The notes: generated by a model from the letters alone, not told the origin. A DNA stretch of 64,000 nt from Shimwellia blattae DSM 4481 = NBRC 105725 (GCF_000262305.1 NC_017910.1:3658001-3722000), one strand, 5' to 3'. Shown: positions 26,331 through 35,609, counted from the stretch's first letter. Numbers and translations are program-made.

Positions 26331-26609
26331 ATGAGAGCTATCGCAATCGCCATGATGACCACGCTGTTTTTCGTTGCCACCAGCGCCAGCGCCGCCATTA
26401 AAGTCTCAGCCAGCCAGGCCAGAAATATGGACGATGTCCAGAGCCTGGGGGTTATCTATATCAACCACAACTTCGCCACCGAAGAAGAGGCCACCCGTGC
26501 CCTGGATGACCGGGCAGACACCAAAGGCGCCCGCTTCTACAGCCCTATCCTGATGCACGAGCCGGGCAGCAACGGTAATCTCCACGCCAGCGCGGAGCTG
26601 TACCGCTAG
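26331..26609 (+). CDS. yjfY: DUF1471 (YdgH/BhsA/McbA) family periplasmic protein YjfY
   Basis: 92 residues with a signal peptide ending SASAA. The mature part is close to E. coli YjfY (QARNMDDVQSLGVIYINHNFATE and LMHEPGSNGN.HASAE.YR). Small periplasmic proteins of this family respond to stress and affect biofilms; the specific role is unknown. ATG at 26331 with TAAGGAG upstream. Its stop codon directly abuts that of yjfP, which converges on it. Confidence 0.92.
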   Translation: MRAIAIAMMTTLFFVATSASAAIKVSASQARNMDDVQSLGVIYINHNFATEEEATRALDDRADTKGARFYSPILMHEPGSNGNLHASAELYR

Positions 26610-27368
26610 CTAGCCTTCGGCCAGGTGGCGGACAAAAAAGCGCACGGTGGCATCCAGCGCTTCCGGGGTTACCCGGTGGCGTACACCCGCCTGCCAGTGG
26701 CAGGAGAGCTGAGTATCCAGCCCCTGAGCCTGTAACATCCGCTGAAGCGCCAGGGAGTCTGCGGCGGGCACCACATCATCTTCCAGACCATGCCACAGTA
26801 ACAGAGGGCGGCTACCCAGGGCACGCAGGTGCCCGCTCGCCTCATAGTCCGCCAGCGGCGCGAGTATCTGATCAAATGCCCGCTGATCCTCCCGGCTGAA
26901 TACCGCCAGCGGCGGGAAGAGCGTAGCGGCCCGCGCATGATAAAAACCGGAGCCCATCAGGCTGGCAGCGCAGGCCACCTCCGGGTGTCGGGCCATTATC
27001 CCCAGGGCGGTCATCCCCCCCATGGATGCCCCGGCCACCCCCAGCGCACCGGGTAACACCGCCCCGCTTTCCAGCACCGCATCGCGCAGGCGCGGGTACT
27101 CCTCCAGGCTCTGGTGCAGGATCGACCAGAAGCGGGTTAAGCGCCCGGCCTCATCCCCCTGGTAGCGGGTGCCGTGGTCTGGCGCATCCGGCATGATCAC
27201 CCGTATTCCGGCCATCGCCAGCGCTACCGCGCAATAACTGTAGACCAGTGCAGACGAGGTAAACCCGTGGTAAAACACGACGCCCGGGAGTGGCGCCTCC
27301 CGCATGCCAGCCGGGCAGGCATGCACCGTGGTGATGCCCGCATACTGTTGTGTAAATACCTCGATCAT
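26610..27368 (-). CDS. yjfP: Carboxylesterase / alpha-beta hydrolase YjfP
   Basis: 252 residues with an alpha/beta hydrolase fold. The oxyanion region FYHGFTSS and the nucleophile elbow GASMGG are visible, then DDVVP with the acid and GVRHRVTPEA with the histidine. E. coli YjfP has carboxylesterase activity on short acyl chains, with the natural substrate unknown. The start at 27368 (MIEVFTQQ) matches E. coli; the longer frame to 27461 is unsupported. Confidence 0.93.
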   Translation of the reverse strand: MIEVFTQQYAGITTVHACPAGMREAPLPGVVFYHGFTSSALVYSYCAVALAMAGIRVIMPDAPDHGTRYQGDEAGRLTRFWSILHQSLEEYPRLRDAVLESGAVLPGALGVAGASMGGMTALGIMARHPEVACAASLMGSGFYHARAATLFPPLAVFSREDQRAFDQILAPLADYEASGHLRALGSRPLLLWHGLEDDVVPAADSLALQRMLQAQGLDTQLSCHWQAGVRHRVTPEALDATVRFFVRHLAEG

Positions 27369-27561
27369 TCTGTGCCCTCTGTCTGTACTTACCAGGCACC
27401 CACTATGGCGCGCCAGAAGGCCGCAGGCAAGATGAGAAACCGGCAGCGCTTTTCGCCACAATCAGCGTAAAAAGCACGGCAAAGTTAACACTTTTAGAAC
27501 ATTAAACTAACAGCAACCCCAATTACACATATAATATGGTTAACAGAAAATGGATGCGCAA

Positions 27562-27867
27562 ATGAAAAGATGGGTGCCAGTTGCGGTAGCGGTAATACTG
27601 ACTGTCGGGTGCAGTGCCTTGCGGGTGACCCCAAAGCCACCGCCCCCGGTGGCCGATTATCCGCAAGAGATCCAGCGATCCCAGACCAGCGGGTTACAGC
27701 GGCTGGGCAGTGTCTCCGCCATCGTGAGGGGCTCACCCATGAACGGTGAGGCGGCCATCAAAGCGAAGGCCGCCCGCGCCGGGGCAGATTACTACCTGAT
27801 CATCATGAACGATGACACTACGCTCCCCGGCCAGTGGTATATCCAGGCTATCCTGTATCGCCGCTGA
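27562..27867 (+). CDS. bsmA: Biofilm peroxide resistance lipoprotein BsmA
   Basis: 101 residues. A lysine/arginine start and hydrophobic core are followed by a cysteine at residue 17 (LTVGC), a slightly unusual lipobox with T at -3. The DUF1471 domain is at the C-terminus (GADYYLIIMNDDTTLPGQWYIQAILYRR), and it matches E. coli BsmA (YjfO), linked to peroxide tolerance in biofilms. The ribosome site is weak, and an ATG four codons earlier (27550) is possible. Confidence 0.88.
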   Translation: MKRWVPVAVAVILTVGCSALRVTPKPPPPVADYPQEIQRSQTSGLQRLGSVSAIVRGSPMNGEAAIKAKAARAGADYYLIIMNDDTTLPGQWYIQAILYRR

Positions 27868-27973
27868 TCCCCCGCGCCCCCTTTTCTGCCAGCGTTAACC
27901 CGGCAAACACATCTGCCGGGCGGGAATGCAGGACTCCCCGTCACAGACGGGGCACTATGAAATGGAGCTGCCC

Positions 27974-28249
27974 ATGAAACGATCCTCTGCTTTGACATCA
28001 TTGCTGCGTGCGGCCGGGCTAATTCATACCACAGCACAATCGGCGGAAAATGTCTGTGCCGACCAGGTGACCGGATTTAACGAAATCGGCGTTTTTTCCC
28101 TTCACGGGCTCAGTGGTAGCCCGCAGGAAATTGAGCGCATCGTCGCCCTGACCGCAGACCGTCAGGGGGCCAGCTTCTACCGGATTATCCAGCTGGAAGA
28201 GAACAGCAGCGCCAACGCCTGGAGCGTGCAGGCCATTTTTTACGCCTGA
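27974..28249 (+). CDS. yjfN: DUF1471 family protein YjfN
   Basis: 91 residues, the E. coli length. It shares the C-terminal DUF1471 core GLNEIG/FNEIGVFSLHGLSG and QGASFYRIIQLEE...WSVQAIFYA. E. coli YjfN activates the periplasmic protease DegP and is destroyed by it. The N-terminal segment (RSSALTSLLRAAGLIHTTAQSAE) is only a weak signal peptide. ATG at 27974 with GGAG seven bases before. Follows bsmA in the same direction. Confidence 0.9.
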   Translation: MKRSSALTSLLRAAGLIHTTAQSAENVCADQVTGFNEIGVFSLHGLSGSPQEIERIVALTADRQGASFYRIIQLEENSSANAWSVQAIFYA

Positions 28250-28263
28250 GCCTGCGGGGGCGC

Positions 28264-29898
28264 TCACCCGGCGCCGCCCGTGGCCCGCAACAGCACATCT
28301 TCCGTGACCTGCCCGCTCAGCTGTACCGGCCCGCGCGGATCGAGCATCATCCGGCACCACGCATCTGCCAGCGGGGGTGCCAGGTGCTGTAACACCTGGC
28401 TGCCGGTCCCCAGTAGCATCAGGCGCCGGGTCAGATCCCGGGCCTCTGCCTCCTGAACCTTACCAAACCGCTGTTTTACCTGGCGCCAGGTGCGATCAAA
28501 ATGGCGGTTCTGCCCTTTTACCCCATCAAACTCCGCCCGGAGCTGCTCTTTTACCCCCGGGTGTTTATTCAGCACCCGCAGCACGTCAAGGCACATCATA
28601 TTGCCGGAGCCCTCCCAGATGCTGTTAACCGGCATTTCCCGGTACAGTCTGGGCAGTTCGTTATCCTCGCAGTAGCCAATACCGCCCAGCACCTCCATGG
28701 CCTCTGCCACAAACGGGATCCCCGCCCGGCAGATACCGAACTTCGCCGCCGGGGTGAACAACCGGCTCCACAGGGCTTCTCCCGGGTTCTGGCTCTGATC
28801 CCATGCGCGGGCAAGGCGGAACAGAAAGGCGGTCTGCCCTTCCAGTTGCAGGGCCATCCGCCCGAGCACCTGGCGCATCAGCGGCTGGTCTATCAGGGTT
28901 TTACCAAACACCTGGCGCTGGTGGGCGTGGTACAGGGCAACAGACAGCGCCCGGCGCATCAGACCGTGGCTGCCAAGGGCACAGTCAAAACGCGTCAGCC
29001 CGCCCATTTTCAGGATCTGGCGCACGCCGTCGCCCTCCTCCCCCATCAGCCAGCCGCTGGCATCACAAAACTCCACTTCGCTGCTGGCGTTAGAACGGTT
29101 GCCCAGCTTGTCTTTCAGGCGCATCAGGTGCACCCGGTTGCGGCTACCGTCCGGTAAAAAGCGCGGCAGGAAGAAGCAGGATAACCCGCCCGGTGCCTGG
29201 GCAAGGATCAGGTGCGCATCGCTCTGGGGGGCTGAGAAAAACCATTTATGCCCGGTTATCAGGTAGTGCTCGCCGGGCCCCCGGGCCTGGGCGGGAGTAG
29301 CCCGGGTGGTATTGCTGAGCACATCAGAGCCGCCCTGTTTCTCCGTCATGCCCATGCCAATCAGCAGGCCGCGCTTCTCATGGCCGGTGCCGAGCCGCGG
29401 ATCGTAGCGATCGCTCAGCAGGCGCGGCAGCCAGTCCCGGAAGGGGGCGGGCAGCATCTGTTGCAGTAAGGGGATCGCGGCGTGGGTCATGGTGACCGGG
29501 CACAGCGTACCGGCCTCAACCTGGGCATGGAGTATAAATCTTGCTGAGCGGGCGACCATATCGCCGATGCGGGAGTCCTCCTGCCAGGGGAGGTTATGTA
29601 CCCGGCTGGCGCACAGCCCCTGCATCAGCAGGTGCCAGGCCGGATGAAAGCGCACATCATCCAGCCGCTCTCCCCGGGGGTCAAAGCTCAGCAGCTCCGG
29701 CGGGCGGCTGTTAGCCAGGCGCCCCAGCTCCAGAGACTCGGCAGAGCCCAGCTGGCTGCCGATACTGGCCAGCAGATCGCTGTCCCAGCCGGCACCCTCC
29801 CGGATAACCGCCTCGCGTAGCGCGCTGTCGGATAAAAAAAGGTTACTGTTACTCAGAGGTAGTGGCTGATTAAAAACCGTGTGAGTTTGCCAGGGCAT
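28264..29898 (-). CDS. aidB: Acyl-CoA dehydrogenase-like adaptive response protein AidB
   Basis: 544-residue flavoprotein of the acyl-CoA dehydrogenase fold (E. coli 541). In E. coli it is induced by Ada after alkylation damage, binds DNA and is proposed to destroy alkylating agents. Conserved blocks include GMGMTEKQGGSDV, LKDKLGNRSNASSEVEF and EAMEVLGGIGY. Two ATGs are six bases apart; I take the second (29898), because GGGAGGG directly abuts the first, and E. coli begins at the equivalent MHWQTHTVF. Confidence 0.96.
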   Translation of the reverse strand: MPWQTHTVFNQPLPLSNSNLFLSDSALREAVIREGAGWDSDLLASIGSQLGSAESLELGRLANSRPPELLSFDPRGERLDDVRFHPAWHLLMQGLCASRVHNLPWQEDSRIGDMVARSARFILHAQVEAGTLCPVTMTHAAIPLLQQMLPAPFRDWLPRLLSDRYDPRLGTGHEKRGLLIGMGMTEKQGGSDVLSNTTRATPAQARGPGEHYLITGHKWFFSAPQSDAHLILAQAPGGLSCFFLPRFLPDGSRNRVHLMRLKDKLGNRSNASSEVEFCDASGWLMGEEGDGVRQILKMGGLTRFDCALGSHGLMRRALSVALYHAHQRQVFGKTLIDQPLMRQVLGRMALQLEGQTAFLFRLARAWDQSQNPGEALWSRLFTPAAKFGICRAGIPFVAEAMEVLGGIGYCEDNELPRLYREMPVNSIWEGSGNMMCLDVLRVLNKHPGVKEQLRAEFDGVKGQNRHFDRTWRQVKQRFGKVQEAEARDLTRRLMLLGTGSQVLQHLAPPLADAWCRMMLDPRGPVQLSGQVTEDVLLRATGGAG

Positions 29899-29964
29899 CC
29901 GCATCCCTCCCGTCGTGACGTGCCATTAAGTATGGACGCCAGGGGCGGTTCTGCACGCGGCAGG

Positions 29965-29993
29965 CAAAAAAACGGGGTGCATATCGCACCCCG
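29965..29993 (-). terminator. nsrR-rnr-rlmB operon terminator
   Basis: CGGGGTGC pairs with GCACCCCG around ATATC; on the minus strand eight T follow. It is just past the rlmB stop and about 70 bases before aidB begins. Confidence 0.88.
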
Positions 29994-30001
29994 GAGGAAT
30001 A

Positions 30002-30736
30002 TCAGCTGCTGCGCTGGCGCACAGCCTCGAACAGGCAGATCCCGGTGGCTACCGACACGTTCAGCGAGGAGACACTCCCGGCCATAGGAATGCTGATAAG
30101 CTCGTCGCAGTGCTCCCGGGTCAGGCGACGCATCCCTTCCCCTTCGGCACCCATCACCAGCGCCAGCGGGCCGGTGAGCTTGCTCTGGTGCAGCGTGTGG
30201 TCTGCCTCACCGGCGGTGCCGACTATCCAGACATTCGCTTCCTGAAGCAGGCGCATGGTGCGCGCCAGGTTGGTCACCCGGATAAGCGGCACGGTTTCAG
30301 CCGCGCCGCAGGCCACTTTTTTCGCCGTGGCGTTCAGCTGGGCGGAGCGATCTTTCGGGACAATAACCCCATGGACCCCGGCGGCATCTGCACTACGCAG
30401 GCAGGCACCAAGGTTGTGGGGATCGGTAACCCCGTCCAGAATCAGCAAAAACGGCTTATCCAGCCCGGCCAGCAGATCCGGCAGATCATTTTCCTGGTAC
30501 TGACGGCCAGGTTTCACCCGGGCAATAATCCCCTGGTGTACGGCACCGTCGGATTTTTCATCCAGCCACTGGCGGTTCGCCAGCTGAATGACAATCCCCT
30601 GGGCTTCCAGTGCGTGGATCAGCGGCATCAGCCGTTTATCTTCACGCCCTTTGAGCATAAATACTTCCTGAAAGCGCTCCGGAGCGCGCTCCAGCAGGGC
30701 CTGCACCGCATGGATGCCGTAAATCATTTCACTCAT
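30002..30736 (-). CDS. rlmB: 23S rRNA (guanosine-2'-O)-methyltransferase RlmB
   Basis: 244-residue SPOUT methyltransferase (E. coli 243) that methylates the ribose of G2251 in the P-loop of 23S rRNA. The N-terminal substrate domain is followed by the knotted SAM site: LDGVTDPHNLGACLRSADAAG, MGAEGEGMRRL and SIPMAGSVSSLNVSVATGI. The ATG at 30736 (MSEMIYG) matches E. coli; one at 30742 is less likely. Last gene after rnr. Confidence 0.97.
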   Translation of the reverse strand: MSEMIYGIHAVQALLERAPERFQEVFMLKGREDKRLMPLIHALEAQGIVIQLANRQWLDEKSDGAVHQGIIARVKPGRQYQENDLPDLLAGLDKPFLLILDGVTDPHNLGACLRSADAAGVHGVIVPKDRSAQLNATAKKVACGAAETVPLIRVTNLARTMRLLQEANVWIVGTAGEADHTLHQSKLTGPLALVMGAEGEGMRRLTREHCDELISIPMAGSVSSLNVSVATGICLFEAVRQRSS

Positions 30737-30808
30737 GAACAATACTCGTTGTGTCCCGCCCGGTGGGGCGACGCAGCGCCCCGGTTATCAGGCGGGAAGT
30801 TTACCCCA

Positions 30809-33262
30809 TCAGTCGGCTTTTTTCTTCGCGGCGCGTTTTGCTTTGGTGGCGGCGGCGATTTTCTGGGTTTTTGCCGACGGTTTGGCTTTTTTCCCCTGTT
30901 TCGCTTTGGCCTTATCGCCGTGTTTTGCGCCGCTTTTCTGCGGGCGGAAGGCGCTGTCCGGCTCAAAGTTCACCCGCTTGCCCGCATTACGGCGGCGTGA
31001 GGGTTTCCCGCCGTCGCCCTGGGCTTTTTTGGCTTTGTCTCTGGCGGTTTTACCGGCCCCGCGCACCACCCGCTGGCTGGAAATCAGCGAGAAGTCGATT
31101 TTGCGCTCATCCATATTCACCGCCTCGACCCGCACTTCGACTTTATCGCCCAGCCGGTAGGTCTGGCCGCCGGATTCACCAATCAGGCGCTGGCCTATCT
31201 GGTCAAAACGGTAGTAGTCATTATCCAGGGAGGAGACATGCACCAGCCCGTCGATAAACAGATCATCAAGGCGCACAAAGAAGCCGAAGCCGGTCACACT
31301 GGCTATCACGCCGCTAAATACCTGGCCCACCTGATCCTGCATAAAGTCGCATTTCAGCCAGTCGGCAACGTCGCGGGTGGCTTCATCGGCCCGGCGCTCG
31401 GTCATCGAGCAGTGGGCACCCAGCTGCAGCATCTCTTCCATACTGTAGTGCCAGCCACCGGTGGCGGTGCCTTTAGCGTCCGGGTGTTCACCACGGGACA
31501 GCGCCAGCTGGTATTTAATCGCCCGGTGCAGCAGCAGATCCGGGTAGCGGCGAATCGGCGAGGTAAAGTGCGCGTAGGAGCTCAGCGATAACCCGAAGTG
31601 GCCACGGTTTTCCGGATCGTAAATCGCCTGTTTCATGGAGCGCAGCAGCATGGTTTGCAGCATTTCATGGTCGGGACGATCGGCAATGGAGTTCAGCAGC
31701 GCGCCGTAATCTTTCGGCTCCGGTTTGCTGCCGCCGGGCAGTTCAAGGCCCAGCTCCGCCAGCACCGAGCGGAAGGCGTTAATGGCCTCGGTAGACGGGC
31801 GATCGTGGATACGGAACAACGAGGGCTCTTTGTGTTTTTCCACAAAGCGCGCGGCCGCGACGTTCGCCAGGATCATGCACTCTTCAATCAGCTTATGGGC
31901 GTCGTTACGCTCGGTTTTCTCAATGCGCTCAATGCGGCGCTCCGCATTGAAAATAAATTTAGCTTCTTCGCTTTCAAACGAGATCCCGCCCCGCTCGGCG
32001 CGGGCCTGATCGAGGACTTTATACAGCCGGTGCAGCTCTTCCAGATGCGGCACCAGCGGGTGATACTGCTCACGCAGCTCCTGGTCGCCCTGCAACATAT
32101 GCCAGACTTTGGTGTATGTCAGGCGGGCGTGGGAGCTCATCACCGCGTCATAGAATTTATAAGAAGAGAGATTCCCCCGGGCGGAGATGGTCATCTCGCA
32201 CACCATACACAGGCGGTCCACCTGCGGGTTCAGGGAGCACAGGCCGTTAGACAGCACTTCCGGCAGCATCGGCACCACCTGAGAGGGGAAATAGACCGAG
32301 GTGCCACGGTTGCGGGCTTCTTTGTCCAGCGGGGTCCAGGGGCGCACATAGTAGCTGACATCAGCAATGGCTACCCACAGGCGCCAGCCGCCGCCGCGTT
32401 TTTTCTGGCAGTAGACTGCGTCATCAAAGTCGCGAGCGTCTTCGCCATCAATGGTGACCAGCGGCAGATCGCGCAGATCGACCCGGCCTGTTTTCGCCTC
32501 TTCCGGCACCTGTTCTTTCAGGCTGGCTATCTGCTCTTCGACCGGTTTTGGCCACACATAGGGAATTTCATGGGTGCGCAGGGCAATATCCACCGCCATG
32601 CCGGTGCCCATATTGTCGCCCAGCACTTCGACAATTTTCCCCACGGCTTTTGTCCGCCGGGTGGGGCGCTGGGTGAGCTCAACCACCACCATAAAGCCCA
32701 TGCGGGCGCCGTGGATCTCTTCCGGCGGAATGAGAATATCAAAGCTCAGGCGGCTGTCGTCCGGCACTACGAAGCCCACACCGGCATCGGTAAAGTAGCG
32801 GCCAACAATCTGGCTGGTTTTGGGCACCAGTACCCGCACAACCCGGGCCTCACTGCGGCCTTTACGGTCCGCACCCAGCGGCTGGGCAAGCACCACATCC
32901 CCGTGGATGCAGGTTTTCATCTGCTCTGAGGAGAGGTACAAATCATCTTTGCGGCCTTCAACGCGCAAAAAGCCGTAGCCATCCCGGTGCCCCATCACCG
33001 TGCCTTTCAGCAGGTCGAGTTTTTCCGGCAGGGCATAGCACTGGCGGCGGGTAAAGACCAGCTGGCCGTCGCGCTCCATGGCGCGTAACCGGCGGCGCAG
33101 TGCTTCAAGTTGTTCTTCATCGGTAATGTCCAGCGCGTGGGCTATCTCTTCACGGTTTGCCGGTTTATCGCGTTTGGCCAGCAGATCGAGAATAAATTCC
33201 CGGCTGGGGATCGGGTTAGCATATTTTTCTGCTTCACGTTCCTGGAAAGGGTCTTGTGACAT
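30809..33262 (-). CDS. rnr: Ribonuclease R
   Basis: 817 residues (E. coli 813). A 3'-5' exoribonuclease that degrades structured RNA and takes part in tmRNA-linked decay and rRNA quality control. Order: N-terminal HTH, two cold-shock domains, an RNB catalytic domain with the aspartate cluster DGEDARDFDDAVY, an S1 domain (VFSGVIASVTGFGFFVRLDDLFIDGLVH) and a Lys/Arg-rich tail. ATG at 33262 (MSQDPFQEREAEKYANP) with GGAGG seven bases before. The gene begins 37 bases past nsrR. Confidence 0.97.
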   Translation of the reverse strand: MSQDPFQEREAEKYANPIPSREFILDLLAKRDKPANREEIAHALDITDEEQLEALRRRLRAMERDGQLVFTRRQCYALPEKLDLLKGTVMGHRDGYGFLRVEGRKDDLYLSSEQMKTCIHGDVVLAQPLGADRKGRSEARVVRVLVPKTSQIVGRYFTDAGVGFVVPDDSRLSFDILIPPEEIHGARMGFMVVVELTQRPTRRTKAVGKIVEVLGDNMGTGMAVDIALRTHEIPYVWPKPVEEQIASLKEQVPEEAKTGRVDLRDLPLVTIDGEDARDFDDAVYCQKKRGGGWRLWVAIADVSYYVRPWTPLDKEARNRGTSVYFPSQVVPMLPEVLSNGLCSLNPQVDRLCMVCEMTISARGNLSSYKFYDAVMSSHARLTYTKVWHMLQGDQELREQYHPLVPHLEELHRLYKVLDQARAERGGISFESEEAKFIFNAERRIERIEKTERNDAHKLIEECMILANVAAARFVEKHKEPSLFRIHDRPSTEAINAFRSVLAELGLELPGGSKPEPKDYGALLNSIADRPDHEMLQTMLLRSMKQAIYDPENRGHFGLSLSSYAHFTSPIRRYPDLLLHRAIKYQLALSRGEHPDAKGTATGGWHYSMEEMLQLGAHCSMTERRADEATRDVADWLKCDFMQDQVGQVFSGVIASVTGFGFFVRLDDLFIDGLVHVSSLDNDYYRFDQIGQRLIGESGGQTYRLGDKVEVRVEAVNMDERKIDFSLISSQRVVRGAGKTARDKAKKAQGDGGKPSRRRNAGKRVNFEPDSAFRPQKSGAKHGDKAKAKQGKKAKPSAKTQKIAAATKAKRAAKKKAD

Positions 33263-33299
33263 AGCGGTTCCTCCGTTGTCATCATCTGGCGGCAAGTCG

Positions 33300-33725
33300 T
33301 TATTCCACCAGCAGTAATTTGTAGAGCGGCGGGTTCTCATTAACGAGTTCCGCCAGCGTGTAGTTATCCAGCTCCTCCAGGAAACTGTTCACTGCACGGG
33401 CAAGGGCCTGTTTTAAACGGCAGGCCGGTGTGATGTGGCAAAATTCGCTGCTGCAGTTGACCAGTGTCAGCGGTTCCAGCTCGCGCACCACGTCGCCAAT
33501 CCGGATATCACCGGCCGGTCTTCCCAGACGGATGCCGCCGTTTTTCCCCCGCACCGCCGCAACATATCCTGCCCGGCTTAACTGGTTGATGATCTTCACC
33601 ATATGGTTACGGGACACGCCATACACTTCGGTCACTTCCGATATGCTGGTCATCTTCCCCTCGGGAAGGGATGCCATATAAATCAGGGCACGCAGGCCGT
33701 AATCCGTAAAACTTGTTAACTGCAC
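33300..33725 (-). CDS. nsrR: Nitric oxide-sensing transcriptional repressor NsrR
   Basis: 141-residue Rrf2-family repressor, the E. coli length. The N-terminal winged helix begins MQLTSFTDYGLRALIYMA. The Fe-S cluster cysteines are at 91, 96 and 102 (NCSSEFCHITPAC), and nitrosylation of the cluster abolishes DNA binding. The start is a GTG with GAGG five bases upstream. It heads nsrR-rnr-rlmB. A target site is present at ytfE in this window. Confidence 0.97.
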   Translation of the reverse strand: MQLTSFTDYGLRALIYMASLPEGKMTSISEVTEVYGVSRNHMVKIINQLSRAGYVAAVRGKNGGIRLGRPAGDIRIGDVVRELEPLTLVNCSSEFCHITPACRLKQALARAVNSFLEELDNYTLAELVNENPPLYKLLLVE

Positions 33726-33902
33726 ATCAACCTCGTGTCGCAGAAAAAAACACCACTTTGCAAAGGGCTGTTGCGGCGCTTACCTCATGCCAGGCGCAGC
33801 CGCCAGCATAAAACGCCAGTATAGATAATATTGATGATAAACCAGCCCCACATCGGGCCGCTAATTTATTTGGGGAAAGAAGAAAGGAAAGCGCGGGATG
33901 CT

Positions 33903-33926
33903 AAAAAAGGGCGGGATAACCCGCCC
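33903..33926 (-). terminator. purA intrinsic terminator
   Basis: GGGCGGG pairs with CCCGCCC around ATAA, followed by six T on the minus strand, nine bases past the purA stop. Confidence 0.88.
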
Positions 33927-33934
33927 TGCGGTGA

Positions 33935-35233
33935 TCAGGCGTCGAACGGGTCGCGCAGAATCATCGTTTCAGTACGGTCCGGACCCGTTGAAATAATATC
34001 AACCGGGACACCGGTCAGCTCTTCGATGCGTTTCACATAGTTCAGCGCCGCCTGCGGCAGGCCGCTGCGCTCTTTCACACCGAAAGTAGACTCAGACCAG
34101 CCTGGCATGGTTTCGTAAATCGGTTCGATACCTTTCCAGTCGTCTGCGGCCAGCGGTGTGGTGGTCACTTCGCGGCCATCCGGCATGCGGTAAGCGACAC
34201 ACAGTTTTACTTCTTTCAGGCCGTCCAGCACATCCAGCTTCGTCAGGCAGAAGCCAGACAGGGAGTTGATCTGTACAGCGCGGCGTACTGCCACGGTATC
34301 CAGCCAGCCAGTACGGCGGCGGCGACCGGTGGTAGCGCCATATTCGTTACCCTGTTTGCACAGGTATTCGCCGGTTTCATCAAACAGCTCGGTCGGGAAC
34401 GGGCCCGCACCAACACGCGTAGAGTACGCTTTGATGATACCCAGCACATAATCCACATAACGCGGGCCAAGGCCGGAGCCGGTCGCCACGCCACCGGCGG
34501 TGGTGTTAGAGGAGGTGACATACGGATACGTACCGTGGTCAATATCCAGCAGCGTCCCCTGGGCGCCTTCAAACATGATGAAATCACCGCGTTTGCGGGC
34601 CTGATCCAGCAGATCAGACACATCAACCACCATGCTGGTCAGCAGGTCGGCAACGGCCATCACGTCGTCCAGCACTTTCTGGTAGTCAACCGCATCGACT
34701 TTGTAGAAATTCACCAGCTGGAAGTTGTGATATTCCATCACTTCTTTCAGTTTGACGGCGAAGGTTTCTTTGTCGAACAGATCGCCCACGCGCAGGCCGC
34801 GACGCGCAACTTTATCTTCATAAGCCGGGCCGATACCGCGACCGGTCGTGCCGATAGCTTTCGCACCGCGGGCTTTCTCACGCGCGTTATCCAGCGCAAC
34901 GTGGTAATCCAGAATAAGCGGGCAGGCTTCAGATAACAGCAGGCGTTCGCGAACGGGAACACCACGGTCTTCCAGTGCTTTCATTTCTTTCAGCAGTGCT
35001 GCAGGGGAAAGCACCACACCGTTGCCGATGATGCTGGTGACGTTTTCACGCAGAATACCTGATGGAATAAGATGAAGAACGGTTTTTTCACCGTTAATGA
35101 CGAGAGTATGACCGGCGTTGTGACCACCCTGGTAGCGCACAACATATTTAGCCCGTTCGGTAAGAAGATCAACAATCTTCCCTTTGCCTTCGTCACCCCA
35201 TTGGGTGCCGAGTACGACGACGTTGTTACCCAT
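33935..35233 (-). CDS. purA: Adenylosuccinate synthetase
   Basis: 432 residues, the E. coli length. Joins IMP and aspartate, using GTP, in AMP synthesis. The P-loop GTQWGDEGKGKIVD is at residues 8-21, followed by GGHNAGHT and the GTP-binding TTGRGIGP and TKLDVLDGL motifs. Start at 35233 (MGNNVVV), not the in-frame codon at 35245. A PurR-like box overlaps the leader. Confidence 0.98.
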   Translation of the reverse strand: MGNNVVVLGTQWGDEGKGKIVDLLTERAKYVVRYQGGHNAGHTLVINGEKTVLHLIPSGILRENVTSIIGNGVVLSPAALLKEMKALEDRGVPVRERLLLSEACPLILDYHVALDNAREKARGAKAIGTTGRGIGPAYEDKVARRGLRVGDLFDKETFAVKLKEVMEYHNFQLVNFYKVDAVDYQKVLDDVMAVADLLTSMVVDVSDLLDQARKRGDFIMFEGAQGTLLDIDHGTYPYVTSSNTTAGGVATGSGLGPRYVDYVLGIIKAYSTRVGAGPFPTELFDETGEYLCKQGNEYGATTGRRRRTGWLDTVAVRRAVQINSLSGFCLTKLDVLDGLKEVKLCVAYRMPDGREVTTTPLAADDWKGIEPIYETMPGWSESTFGVKERSGLPQAALNYVKRIEELTGVPVDIISTGPDRTETMILRDPFDA

Positions 35234-35238
35234 TTTCA

Positions 35239-35268
35239 AAATCACCGTTTGCTTAAAAATGGATTCTA
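35239..35268 (-). promoter_or_regulatory. purA -10 element and PurR-like box
   Basis: On the minus strand TAGAAT (35268-35263) is a plausible -10 hexamer, followed by AAGCAAACGGTGATTT (35254-35239), which shares the CAAACG core with the PurR consensus ACGCAAACGTTTNCGT but diverges in the right half. PurR represses purA in E. coli. Confidence 0.4.
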
Positions 35269-35334
35269 CCAGAGGTAAATCAGATGATCAGCACTTAATG
35301 TGTACAAATTCACGCTAAATTGCCTGGTTTTTAA

Positions 35335-35532
35335 TCAGTCAATCGTTTTCGTCAACATGTAGTAGATCACAAAGCCAGCAACCACAAGCCCACCGCCAAA
35401 GCGGCGCAACAGGGTGTCGGGGGCTTGTGACATTGTTAACACCATCTTCCGCCACAGGCGCGGGGCCAGCATCGGCCCCAGTCCTTCAATCACTAATACC
35501 AGGGCTACCGACAGCCAGACAGATGCATGCAT
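35335..35532 (-). CDS. yjeT: DUF2065 inner membrane protein YjeT
   Basis: 65 residues, the E. coli length, with two hydrophobic segments (VWLSVALVLVIEGLGPML and GGGLVVAGFVIYYML). Function unknown. Located between hflC and purA, as in other enterics. A terminator in its leader separates it from hflC, so it may be expressed by read-through or from its own promoter. Confidence 0.92.
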   Translation of the reverse strand: MHASVWLSVALVLVIEGLGPMLAPRLWRKMVLTMSQAPDTLLRRFGGGLVVAGFVIYYMLTKTID

Positions 35533-35557
35533 GTTGTTTTCTCTGAAAAATACCAAT

Positions 35558-35585
35558 AAAAAAGAGCCGGCATCCACCGGCTCTT
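35558..35585 (-). terminator. Terminator after hflC
   Basis: AAGAGCCGG pairs perfectly with CCGGCTCTT around six bases, then a T-run on the minus strand. It lies between hflC and yjeT and closes the nnr-hflC cluster. Confidence 0.82.
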
Positions 35586-35609
35586 CACATCACTTACTGA
35601 GCGACAGGC

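Noticed and set aside
31598..32929. 443-residue ORF on the plus strand
   Set aside because: It is antisense to rnr; the rnr reading is conserved along its whole length.
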